From: Microvirga aerophila
GTDB lineage: Bacteria; Pseudomonadota; Alphaproteobacteria; Rhizobiales; Beijerinckiaceae
DNA: 52,233 nucleotides
Direction of reading: 5' to 3'
NCBI RefSeq assembly: GCF_003332305.1
Contig: NZ_QOIO01000043.1
Span: forward strand, 1 to 52,233
In this document: piece after piece, positions 45,227-52,025 of the stretch
Layout of the letters: each line of letters begins with the position of its first letter
How positions within the stretch are numbered: position 1 is the stretch's first letter
Notes under the pieces: model-generated
Databases searched by the model: none
What the model was told of the DNA's origin: nothing
The model's input: the letters and a program-made list of their open reading frames with translations, nothing else
Position numbers and translations under genes: made by a program

Positions 45227-45778
45227 TTGATTTTCCGTCTCTTCCGTAAGGACAATCGCCGCATCGCGATCGCGGCCCTTTATGAACGGATCGCCACCGC
45301 GTCCCGGGCTCCGGGCCTCTATGCGGGACTTGGGCTTCCGGACACGATCGAGGGGCGGTTCGAATCTCTGTCCCTTCACATGGTCTTGGCCCTGCGCTCC
45401 TTGCGCGGGAAGCCGCAACCCGCCGAGGAAGTCGCCCGCGACCTGACGGATGCTTTTTTCCGGGACATGGATGCCTCCTTGAGAGAGATGGGCGTGGGCG
45501 ACACGGTGGTGCCGAAGCGGATGAAGAAGGTGGCGAGCTCCTTCTTTGGCCGCGCTCATGCCTATGACGCGCCCCTTGATGCCGCCGACCAGGGTGCGCT
45601 CGCAGAGGCGCTCGGCCGCAACGCCTATGGGACCGAGGCACCCGCCGCCGCCCTGGCGCGTTATGCTCTGGCGGCCGACCAGGGTCTCAGGATCATCGCG
45701 ATCGAGACGCTTCTGGACACAGGTCCTGTTTTCCCAAGGCCTGAGGCCTTCGCAGAGGAGGGGAGCCATGACACCTGA
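45227..45778 (+). CDS. Ubiquinol-cytochrome c chaperone family protein (CBP3-like)
   Basis: A 183-residue protein of the Cbp3 family, whose mitochondrial members help assemble cytochrome bc1. Marks are ALYERIATASRAPGLYAGLG, IEGRFESLSLHMVLALRSLR and LTDAFFRDMDASLREMGVGD, and the VPKRMKKVASSFFGRAHAYD motif. The start is a TTG with AGGAAGGG upstream; no in-frame ATG is available nearby. It overlaps the DUF177 gene by 11 bases, a pairing conserved in Hyphomicrobiales. Confidence 0.93.
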   Translation: MIFRLFRKDNRRIAIAALYERIATASRAPGLYAGLGLPDTIEGRFESLSLHMVLALRSLRGKPQPAEEVARDLTDAFFRDMDASLREMGVGDTVVPKRMKKVASSFFGRAHAYDAPLDAADQGALAEALGRNAYGTEAPAAALARYALAADQGLRIIAIETLLDTGPVFPRPEAFAEEGSHDT

Positions 45779-46280
45779 TACAGTGGGCCCGTTGTCGCGG
45801 CCATACGATGTGAAGAACCTCCCCGCAAAGGGAACCGAGGTTCATTTGGCGGCGACCGCCGCAGAATGTGCCGAGCTCGCGAAGGATTTCGGACTGCCCG
45901 CGATTCACAGCCTCTCGGCAGATTTCAACCTGCACAGCTCCGCCAAAGGCGTCCACGTGGCCGGTGTGGTGAGGGCAAGGATCACACAGATCTGCGTTGT
46001 CACACTCGAGTCCTTCGATTCCGACATCGAGGAGGAGGTCGAGGTCGATTTCGCCGAATCCTCGGGCATGCCGCCCGAACCGCCAACCGAAATGCACGAG
46101 TACGAGCCCCCGGACGAGATCGTCAACGGCGAGATCGACCTTGGCACTTTGGCGTCGGAATTCCTGGCGCTCGGTCTCGATCCCTACCCACGAAAGCCAG
46201 GGGTCGAGTTCGACTACCGCGACCCGGCCGACGCGGAGGATTCCCCGTTCGCGGCGTTGAATAAGCTGAAGGGTGAATGA
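45768..46280 (+). CDS. DUF177 (YceD) family protein
   Basis: A 170-residue protein of the YceD/DUF177 family, implicated in 23S rRNA accumulation in other bacteria. It keeps the core RARITQICVVTLESFDSDIE, where the usual CxR-x-CxxC pattern is reduced to a single Cys, and an acidic centre (EEVEVDFAESSG) followed by GEIDLGTLASEFLALGLDPY, the best-conserved stretch of the family. The start at 45768 has GGGAG upstream and overlaps the chaperone gene end. rpmF, its usual partner in many bacteria, is not here; plsX follows. Confidence 0.92.
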   Translation: MTPDTVGPLSRPYDVKNLPAKGTEVHLAATAAECAELAKDFGLPAIHSLSADFNLHSSAKGVHVAGVVRARITQICVVTLESFDSDIEEEVEVDFAESSGMPPEPPTEMHEYEPPDEIVNGEIDLGTLASEFLALGLDPYPRKPGVEFDYRDPADAEDSPFAALNKLKGE

Positions 46281-46328
46281 GGCGGGAGCCAGATGCAACC
46301 GGGGCTGTTTCGGATCCTATAAGCCTGC

Positions 46329-46362
46329 GTGGCACACGATGCCACGTGGCACACCATGCCAC
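46329..46362. promoter_or_regulatory. Tandem palindromes upstream of plsX (candidate operator)
   Basis: Two adjacent 17-base units, GTGGCACACGATGCCAC (46329-46345) and GTGGCACACCATGCCAC (46346-46362), differ at one central base. Each is a perfect 6-base inverted repeat (GTGGCA/TGCCAC) around a 5-base centre. The centre of the pair lies about 110 bases before the plsX start, in the only gap between DUF177 and plsX. A dimeric regulator binding two sites side by side fits this shape. Which regulator is unknown. Confidence 0.55.
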
Positions 46363-46456
46363 CCCCTCGGGTGCAATGAGAATTCGGTTGCGATACCCCT
46401 GCAAACCGGTATTTTCCGCCCCCTGTCGAACGAACTGAAGAGAGAAACGTCCGCTC

Positions 46457-47491
46457 ATGCCAAAGCCAGTGCGTATTTCGCTTGATGCGATGGGCGGCGA
46501 TCATGGTCCGTCCGTCGTCATTCCGGGCGCGGCGCTGGCCCTGGAGCGCCATCCGGATATTCGCTTCCTGCTCTACGGGGACGAAGCGGTGATCGGTCCG
46601 CTGCTGAACACGCAGCCCAAGTTGAAGGAAGCAAGCGAGGTTCGCCATACGGACATCGCCATCAGCATGGACGAGAAGCCGAGCCAAGCCATCCGCATGG
46701 GCCGGGGTAAGTCTTCCATGTGGCGAGCCGTGCAGGCCATCCGCGACAAGGAGGCCGATGCCACGGTTTCGGCGGGCAATACCGGCGCGCTCATGGCAAC
46801 CGCCAAGGTCTGCCTCAAGACCATGGCGCATATCGAGCGCCCAGCGATCGCCTGCATGTGGCCGACGCTGAGGGGTGAGAGCATCGTGCTCGATGTCGGG
46901 GCCACTATTGGGGCCGATGCGAGCCATCTGGTGGACATGGCCATCATGGGGGCCGCCATGGCCCGCATCGTGTTCGACCTTCAGCGACCGACCGTGGGCC
47001 TGCTCAACGTCGGCACCGAGGAGATCAAGGGGCTGGAGACCGTCAAGGAGGCCGCCCGGCTTCTGCGGGAGGTCAACCTGCCGCATCTCGACTACCGCGG
47101 CTTCGTGGAAGGTGATGATCTCGGCAAAGGCACGGTCGATGTGGTCGTCACCGAAGGCTTTACGGGAAATATTGCCCTTAAAACGGCGGAAGGCACCGCC
47201 AAGCAGATCGGCGAGTATCTGCGCTCGGCCATGAGCCGGACGCTGATGGCCAAGATCGGCTACCTGTTTGCAAAACAGGCCTTTAATGCTCTCAGGGAGA
47301 AGATGGACCCGCGCAAGGTCAACGGCGGCGTCTTTCTCGGCCTGGAAGGCGTCGTGGTCAAAAGCCATGGCGGCACCGACGCGCTCGGTTTCGCCAGCGC
47401 CATCGACGTAGCCTATGACATGGCGCACCATGAATTGATGAATACGATCAGGACCATGCTGGAGCATGAGCCGGTCGAGCAACCGGCCTGA
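46457..47491 (+). CDS. plsX: Phosphate acyltransferase PlsX
   Basis: A 344-residue enzyme making acyl-phosphate from acyl-ACP for phospholipid synthesis. Marks are ISLDAMGGDHGPSVVIPGAA at the N-terminus, DATVSAGNTGALMATAKVCL, and DVVVTEGFTGNIALKTAEGT. The length is normal. fabH begins about 10 bases after its end, forming the classic plsX-fabH pair. Confidence 0.98.
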   Translation: MPKPVRISLDAMGGDHGPSVVIPGAALALERHPDIRFLLYGDEAVIGPLLNTQPKLKEASEVRHTDIAISMDEKPSQAIRMGRGKSSMWRAVQAIRDKEADATVSAGNTGALMATAKVCLKTMAHIERPAIACMWPTLRGESIVLDVGATIGADASHLVDMAIMGAAMARIVFDLQRPTVGLLNVGTEEIKGLETVKEAARLLREVNLPHLDYRGFVEGDDLGKGTVDVVVTEGFTGNIALKTAEGTAKQIGEYLRSAMSRTLMAKIGYLFAKQAFNALREKMDPRKVNGGVFLGLEGVVVKSHGGTDALGFASAIDVAYDMAHHELMNTIRTMLEHEPVEQPA

Positions 47492-47501
47492 GGGCAACAG
47501 C

Positions 47502-48479
47502 TTGAAACGCACCCGTTCCATCGTCCGCGGCGTCGGCTCCTACCTGCCGAAGCGCAAGGTCACGAACCACGATCTCGCCAGCATGGTGGAAACATCCCAT
47601 GAATGGATCGTCCAGCGCACCGGAATCGAAGCGCGCCACATCGCGGCCGACGACGAAACCACCTCGGTGCTCGGCATCAAGGCAGCGGAGGCGGCCCTGG
47701 CCGATGCAGGCCTGACATCGGCCGATATCGACCTGATCATCTGCGCGACCTCGACGCCGGACTATACGTTCCCGTCCACCGCCACCATGATCCAGGCGGG
47801 TCTCGGCATGCACCATGGGGCGGCCTTCGACCTGCAGGCGGTCTGCACCGGTTTCGTCTATGCGGTAGCGACCGCCGACAAGTTCCTGGCGTCCGGAGCG
47901 CATAAGCGCGCTCTTGTCATCGGAGCGGAAACATTCTCGCGCATCCTGGACTGGGAAGACCGTACGACCTGCGTCCTGTTCGGCGATGGGGCCGGCGCCA
48001 TCGTGCTCGAGGCGAAGGAAGGCGAGGGCGCCTCGACCGACCGCGGCGTGCTGACCTCCCAGCTGCGCTCAGACGGCCGCTATCGCGACAAGCTCTACGT
48101 CAACGGCGGTCCGGGCTCCACGAAGACGACCGGCGTTCTGAAGATGGAAGGCAAGGAAGTCTTCCGTTTCGCGGTCGGCTCAGTCACGGATGTGGTCCAC
48201 GATGCGTTCGCAGCAACCGGCACGACCGCAGAGGAGCTGAACTGGTTCGTTCCGCATCAGGCGAACAAGCGCATCATCACGGCGAGCGCGGAAAAGCTCG
48301 GAATCGCTCCTGAAAAGGTGGTGATCACGGTTGATCAGCACGGCAACACCTCGGCCGCGTCCATTCCCCTCGCTCTGGATGCTGCGTGCAAGGATGGGCG
48401 CATCAAGCAGGGCGATCTGGTGATGATCGAGGCAATCGGCGGCGGCTTCACCTGGGGCAGCGCCCTGATCCGCTGGTAG
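47502..48479 (+). CDS. fabH: 3-oxoacyl-[acyl-carrier-protein] synthase III
   Basis: A 325-residue condensing enzyme starting fatty-acid synthesis from acetyl-CoA and malonyl-ACP. The catalytic Cys is about Cys115 in AFDLQAVCTGFVYAV; His and Asn lie in FVPHQANKRI and in VDQHGNTSAASIPLAL. The TTG at 47502 is preferred because GAGGG lies 7 bases upstream and the protein then begins LKRTRSIVRGVGSYLPKRKV, as usual in relatives. The ATG at 47466 inside plsX is the alternative and would add 12 residues. Confidence 0.96.
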   Translation: MKRTRSIVRGVGSYLPKRKVTNHDLASMVETSHEWIVQRTGIEARHIAADDETTSVLGIKAAEAALADAGLTSADIDLIICATSTPDYTFPSTATMIQAGLGMHHGAAFDLQAVCTGFVYAVATADKFLASGAHKRALVIGAETFSRILDWEDRTTCVLFGDGAGAIVLEAKEGEGASTDRGVLTSQLRSDGRYRDKLYVNGGPGSTKTTGVLKMEGKEVFRFAVGSVTDVVHDAFAATGTTAEELNWFVPHQANKRIITASAEKLGIAPEKVVITVDQHGNTSAASIPLALDAACKDGRIKQGDLVMIEAIGGGFTWGSALIRW

Positions 48480-48598
48480 ACCGTAGGAAGATTCGACTCC
48501 GGGGGCGGCCTTCCACGGTTGACCATACGGAGCCATCTGCATAGCGTCTCCAGAGAAGTCGACAGCAGAAATCATCAACGGGGGCGGGGGAAACGTTC

Positions 48599-48910
48599 AT
48601 GGCTGGCAAAACCGTAACGCGCGCGGATCTCAGCGAGGCCGTCTACCAGAAGGTTGGCCTGTCCCGTACCGAATCAGCCGAACTCGTCGAGCGGGTCCTG
48701 GGTGAAATCTGCGATACGTTAGCGGCCGGTGAGACCGTCAAGCTGTCCTCCTTTGGATCGTTCATCGTGCGGAGCAAGGGAGAGCGGGTCGGCCGCAATC
48801 CCAAGACCGGCGTCGAGGTGCCGATCGATCCCCGCCGTGTCATGGTGTTCAAGCCCTCGAACGTTCTAAAGGCGCACATCAACGGCGAAACCGCCGACTC
48901 CGAAGACTGA
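48599..48910 (+). CDS. ihfA: Integration host factor subunit alpha
   Basis: A 103-residue DNA-bending protein forming a heterodimer with IhfB. Marks are TVTRADLSEAVYQKVGLSRT, VKLSSFGSFIVRSKGERVGR and the DNA-contacting arm NPKTGVEVPIDPRRVMVFK. The gene lies after fabH and 7 bases before the merR-type gene, an order conserved in Hyphomicrobiales. Confidence 0.97.
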   Translation: MAGKTVTRADLSEAVYQKVGLSRTESAELVERVLGEICDTLAAGETVKLSSFGSFIVRSKGERVGRNPKTGVEVPIDPRRVMVFKPSNVLKAHINGETADSED

Positions 48911-48917
48911 TCCGGCA

Positions 48918-49421
48918 ATGGCGAGCACCGTCATGGACAAGAGCCCTGACGCGTTTCGCACCATCAGCGAGGTGGCCGAGGATCTCGACCTGCCCCAGCA
49001 CGTGCTGCGCTTCTGGGAAACGCGCTTTGCTCCGATCAAACCGCTGAAGCGTGGCGGCGGGCGTCGCTACTACAGACCCGACGACATCGATCTGCTCAAA
49101 GGCATTCGCCACCTGCTTTATGGTGAAGGCTATACGATCCGAGGCGTCCAGCGCATCCTCAAGGCGGAAGGCGTTCGATTCGTGCAGGCGATCGGCCGCG
49201 GAGAACAGAGCGTCGCTCCCCAGCAGGCCGACCCGTCCGAGGCCCCGGACGACGACCTCGGGGAGGAGGCTCTTGAAGAGCCATCCCGCTCGCACGGATC
49301 GCCTGCCTCCCTTTCGCTACCGGCCCTTCAGGTCTTGCAGGTGGCTCTCAGCGAGCTGTTGGAATGCGATCGGGTGCTCAGCTCGCTGCGCACAGCCATC
49401 GAGCCGACCAGCAACGAATAG
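48918..49421 (+). CDS. MerR family transcriptional regulator
   Basis: A 167-residue regulator. The N-terminal winged helix matches MerR (FRTISEVAEDLDLPQHVLRF, then WETRFAPIKPLKRGGGRRYY), followed by RGVQRILKAEGVRFV. The middle is acidic and the last 40 residues are helical (SLPALQVLQVALSELLECDR), perhaps for dimerisation. No metal-binding cysteines are visible, so it is unlikely to sense metals. Its pairing with ihfA is conserved; target genes are unknown. A start at 48933 is also possible. Confidence 0.93.
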   Translation: MASTVMDKSPDAFRTISEVAEDLDLPQHVLRFWETRFAPIKPLKRGGGRRYYRPDDIDLLKGIRHLLYGEGYTIRGVQRILKAEGVRFVQAIGRGEQSVAPQQADPSEAPDDDLGEEALEEPSRSHGSPASLSLPALQVLQVALSELLECDRVLSSLRTAIEPTSNE

Positions 49422-49485
49422 AACATCACTTTCTGGCCGCGAGAGATTGCGTCCGGCGGCATGTCGGCGTATATGGCGGCTCAGT

Positions 49486-49563
49486 CGGAGCGTAGCGCAG
49501 CCCGGTTAGCGCACTAGTCTGGGGGACTAGGGGTCGGAGGTTCAAATCCTCTCGCTCCGACCA
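49486..49563 (+). tRNA. tRNA-Pro(GGG)
   Basis: A 78-base cloverleaf can be drawn by hand. The acceptor stem CGGAGCG pairs with CGCTCCG (49553-49559) and is followed by A and an encoded CCA. The anticodon arm is CTAGT-CTGGGGG-ACTAG with anticodon GGG. The T arm GGAGG-TTCAAAT-CCTCT is regular. It reads codon CCC. It is the last conserved gene before the accessory segment. Confidence 0.96.
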
Positions 49564-49998
49564 TTAAAATCACAAGTATCTCCGTAGGTTAATTGGGCCG
49601 CCCATTGGGCGGCTTTTTGTTGTCTGAGCATAGGGGTTCACGGGGGGTTCAAAAGCTGAGTTGAAAGGCCACTGCAAAGCTCGACCATTGCCGAATCAAA
49701 GTGGAATTAGATGCCACGAACTTGGAACGGGAGGTGGCCGAGGTGTTCGCGACCGGGGCCAAAGGCGGCCAAGCGCTGGAGGTCGTAACTCGTGCGAAGC
49801 GGGATCGCCGATCTAGAGATCTGTGACCGGGGGTTCCTCTGATAATAGGTCAGGGAGTGTGGCCTTCCTCTAACGGCCTCTGAATCGAACCAAAAAACTC
49901 TATGCGGCCCTGACCGCCTGTTGCAGAGCATCCGGCGAAGCCAAGGGTCGGGTGAGGGCGGAGCGAAGTGAGATTCCGGCCAACAACGGAGAAGAGCA
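49564..49998. other. Gene-poor stretch after tRNA-Pro (435 bases)
   Basis: It contains the tRNA terminator (49597-49618) and then about 380 bases without a confident gene. One frame from about 49701 to 49826 (starting GTG) would encode a charged 41-residue peptide with LEREVAEVFATGAKGGQAL and RAKRDRRSRDL, which looks protein-like but lacks a ribosome binding site; it may be a remnant. Confidence 0.5.
49597..49618 (+). terminator. Rho-independent terminator after tRNA-Pro
   Basis: A 7-base stem GCCGCCC (49597-49603) and GGGCGGC (49607-49613) with loop ATT, followed by TTTTT. Confidence 0.92.
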
Positions 49999-50271
49999 TT
50001 GGCGATAGACAGGCCAGAGATCATCGGGGCCAGGTTGAAGGCTCTTCGCGAAGCGCTGGGACACACGAAAGCATCAACCTTCTGTCGATTGGTAGAGATC
50101 TCTGATCAAGCCTGGAACCATTATGAGCATGGCCGCCGTCGCATCGGCATTGACGAGGCTGCGAAGGTCATCGCGAAAACTGGTGTTTCACTCGATTGGA
50201 TCTATCGCGGCGTGGAGCACACTCTGCCTCTGCACATCGCGGAGAAACTCCAACAGGTTAGGGCTCGATGA
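49999..50271 (+). CDS. Small Xre-type helix-turn-helix protein
   Basis: A 90-residue DNA-binding protein. A helix-turn-helix of the Cro/C1 kind covers residues about 8-70 (IGARLKALREALGHTKASTF, ISDQAWNHYEHGRRRIGID, AAKVIAKTGVSLDWIYRG). It starts with TTG, with GGAG 7 bases upstream. The stop overlaps the next ATG (ATGA). Such small regulators are common in prophages and integrated elements, and this is the first gene past the tRNA; what it controls is unknown. Confidence 0.85.
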   Translation: MAIDRPEIIGARLKALREALGHTKASTFCRLVEISDQAWNHYEHGRRRIGIDEAAKVIAKTGVSLDWIYRGVEHTLPLHIAEKLQQVRAR

Positions 50272-50510
50272 CTCGCAATCCCCGCCGCGCCTACGACGAG
50301 CAGGGGAGGGAGATCCCGCCCATGACGCTCGGGAGCATGCGCGAGCAAGGGATCCGCTCGATCGATGCTTGGTGTCGGGCGATCGGCTGCGGGCATGCGT
50401 CGACGCTCAACGTCGGTGGCTTGCCCGACCCCCTGCCGGTGCCCGCCGTCAGTCTCAGGCTGCGGTGCTCGCGGTGCGGGAGCCGTGCGATCCGCACGCG
50501 GCCCAACTGA
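50268..50510 (+). CDS. Small hypothetical protein with zinc-ribbon-like end
   Basis: An 80-residue protein. A tail LRLRCSRCGSRAIRTRPN gives a CxxC pair and a second possible pair lies at WCRAIGCGHAS, so zinc binding is possible. The middle contains GGLPDPLPVPAVS. I recall similar short proteins in Methylobacteriaceae but know no function. Overlap with the upstream HTH gene (ATGA) suggests they are made together. Confidence 0.65.
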   Translation: MTRNPRRAYDEQGREIPPMTLGSMREQGIRSIDAWCRAIGCGHASTLNVGGLPDPLPVPAVSLRLRCSRCGSRAIRTRPN

Positions 50511-50541
50511 ACGGAACTGCAAGCGGCTGGCATGGGACGTG

Positions 50542-50799
50542 ATGCCTGACGAACTGGGATCCCCGATCAAGCACCACCCGGTGCTGCACCGGATCGACCC
50601 GGAGCAGGGCGTTCGGCGGATCTACAGCCTCATGATCGAGCGCGACCTGCTCGGCACGATTCGGCTCGTCCGCAACCGGGGCCGCATCGGCACCAACGGG
50701 CTGAAGCACGTTGAGGTGTTCGCCAGTGAGGCGGAGGCAGGCGATGCCCTAAAGGCGTTCGCCCGGACCAAGCGGCGGCGGGGCTACCAAGATTTGTGA
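50542..50799 (+). CDS. WGR domain-containing protein
   Basis: An 85-residue protein that is essentially one WGR-type domain: VRRIYSLMIERDLLGTIRLV, then RGRIGTNGLKHVEVF (the family W-G-R reads N-R-G-R here) and a lysine-rich helix AGDALKAFARTKRRRGYQDL. In eukaryotes WGR occurs in PARPs; bacterial stand-alone copies may bind nucleic acid. The ATG at 50542 was chosen because the family homology begins just after it; the upstream part of the frame has unusual cysteine/arginine-rich content and looks like a shadow of the previous gene. Confidence 0.8.
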   Translation: MPDELGSPIKHHPVLHRIDPEQGVRRIYSLMIERDLLGTIRLVRNRGRIGTNGLKHVEVFASEAEAGDALKAFARTKRRRGYQDL

Positions 50800-50827
50800 G
50801 CCTGCTTTTCCAAAACAGCTCGGGCCT

Positions 50828-51205
50828 TCAACATGACTTTATAAGTTGAGCTAGGTCCCCACTCGGGAGCCCCCATCGCTTGGGGACTCCCTGTGCAGTA
50901 AGGCGAGCGCCAATTGCTCTGATTGTAAGATTAGGATCGGATTGAATCATGTCGATTACGGCTGAAATAGCTTCTTCCTGGGATTCAGGTAGGAATCTTG
51001 GGGCCCTGTTATCGTCCATTAAGGCAGGATCAGCCAATCCTTTGGATATGAAATGTTTGAGGGCGCGCCGCACGCTCTGAAGGGTCCACTCTTCAGAACC
51101 CGTCTTTGCATTGATCGCCTTGGCGATGTCTGACCACGTCTTGGCTGGACGCATCTGCTGGATGATGGGCAGCCGAATGTCAGCGGTTTCCATCATCCGG
51201 AGCAA
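50828..51205 (-). CDS. Serine-recombinase-tail-like protein (second half of a split frame)
   Basis: A 125-residue frame from a weak TTG start. It resembles the DNA-binding tail of serine recombinases: RLPIIQQMRPAKTWSDIAKA, INAKTGSEEWTLQSVRRALK, and again LTIRAIGARLTAQGVPKRW near the end. It reads as the direct continuation of the upstream HNH frame: a shift to the -1 frame at the run of six A (sense strand, 51217-51222) gives GQKKTEAYLLRMMETAD. It may therefore be made only as part of a fusion, or be the product of a disabled gene. Confidence 0.55.
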   Translation of the reverse strand: MLRMMETADIRLPIIQQMRPAKTWSDIAKAINAKTGSEEWTLQSVRRALKHFISKGLADPALMDDNRAPRFLPESQEEAISAVIDMIQSDPNLTIRAIGARLTAQGVPKRWGLPSGDLAQLIKSC

Positions 51206-51495
51206 ATATGCTTCCGTTTTTTCTGCCCAAGTTCGCGGAGCAGATTGGGATCACGAGCCAGTAATCGAGGGTTCCCCGGTTTCTTACCATTGGCCTTTGC
51301 TCGAGCAATGCCTGCCGCTGTCAGCTTTCGAAAATCCCGGCGCACCATGCCATGAGCCTTCCCATGACGTGAATGACAGAGGGTGATCAGGTTCGTGGGA
51401 TCATCGCTCCTGCCTGCTGATCTTGGAACAAGGTGGTGGTGCTCCAACCTATCGGTGTTTTCATCGCCACAGGCGACACTGAAATTCAGTATCAT
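51193..51495 (-). CDS. HNH endonuclease with recombinase-like linker
   Basis: A 100-residue frame. Residues 9-48 form an HNH motif (ACGDENTDRLEHHHLVPRSA, NLITLCHSRHGKAHG) with Cys9, the His triplet and Cys40 as likely zinc/metal and catalytic positions. Next comes LTAAGIARAKANGKKPGNPR, the linker that follows the catalytic domain in many serine recombinases. It ends at KHICSG, just past a run of six A. The frame overlaps the next one by 13 bases. The whole looks like a nuclease-recombinase tail fusion split by a frameshift. Confidence 0.7.
   Translation of the reverse strand: MILNFSVACGDENTDRLEHHHLVPRSAGRSDDPTNLITLCHSRHGKAHGMVRRDFRKLTAAGIARAKANGKKPGNPRLLARDPNLLRELGQKKRKHICSG
51217..51222 (-). 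other. Candidate -1 frameshift site (six A in the sense strand)
   Basis: In the HNH frame the minus strand reads CAG AAA AAA CGG. A slip of one base back lets translation continue as ACG GAA GCA TAT TTG into the 50828-51205 frame without a stop. Runs like this serve as programmed -1 sites in several insertion sequences. A plain one-base deletion from seven A is the simpler alternative. Confidence 0.35.
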
Positions 51496-51657
51496 GGAGC
51501 CCCAATGGCTCAGTTTAGGCTTTTTGTCAGTCTAACTTGATCGACTCTATCGGCACGGAAAACTGACCCGCGATTTCGCATAATTGTCAGTATGGAACTC
51601 GCCACGCTGGAATGATTTGCCCGCGACCGCGTTATCTCAGCGGAGGAGGGTGTGGCC

Positions 51658-52025
51658 ATGACCCACGCTCCGCAAGCAGAACACCGCACGAACTGGCTCC
51701 TGGCAGCCCTGGAGCCCGAGGACTTTGCGGCTCTGGAGCCCCACCTGGAGATGGTCGAGCTGACCCATAAGCAGGTGCTCTACGAAGCCGGTGATCCCAT
51801 CCGCCACGCACACTTCCCTCACCACGCTGTCGTGTCGCTCGTGAATGTGCTGGAGGACGGCAACACGGTCGAGGTGGCTCTGTTCGGGCGCGGCGGTGTT
51901 GTGGGCCTGCTGAGCGCCCTCGTGAGCCGAGAGGCCTTTGGGCGCTACGTCGTGCAGATGGCCGGCACCGCCTCGCGCATTGCGGTTGAGGCCCAGAATG
52001 AGGTGCGCAACGCTCACCCCAAGCT
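51658..52025 (+). pseudogene. Crp/Fnr family regulator, truncated by an insertion element
   Basis: The frame starts with MTHAPQAEHRTNWLLAALEP (ATG 51658, GAGGAGG upstream; a GTG at 51652 is also possible). It encodes most of a cyclic-nucleotide-binding-like domain (VELTHKQVLYEAGDPIRHAH, FGRGGVVGLLSALVSREAFG). Homology stops near residue 122 after NAHPKL, before the long helix and the helix-turn-helix. The rest of the frame, to 52167, is insertion-element sequence read through. The product would lack its DNA-binding domain and is probably inactive. Confidence 0.75.

Noticed and set aside
46329..46345. A sigma-54 promoter at TGGCAC upstream of plsX
   Set aside because: The GG-to-GC spacing is 8 bases, not the required 10, and the perfect dyad symmetry explains the sequence better.
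49676..49690. A short match (GCTCGACCATT) to the tRNA-Pro 3' end as an attachment-site repeat
   Set aside because: Only about 11 bases match, with one base missing, which is too short to claim an att site.
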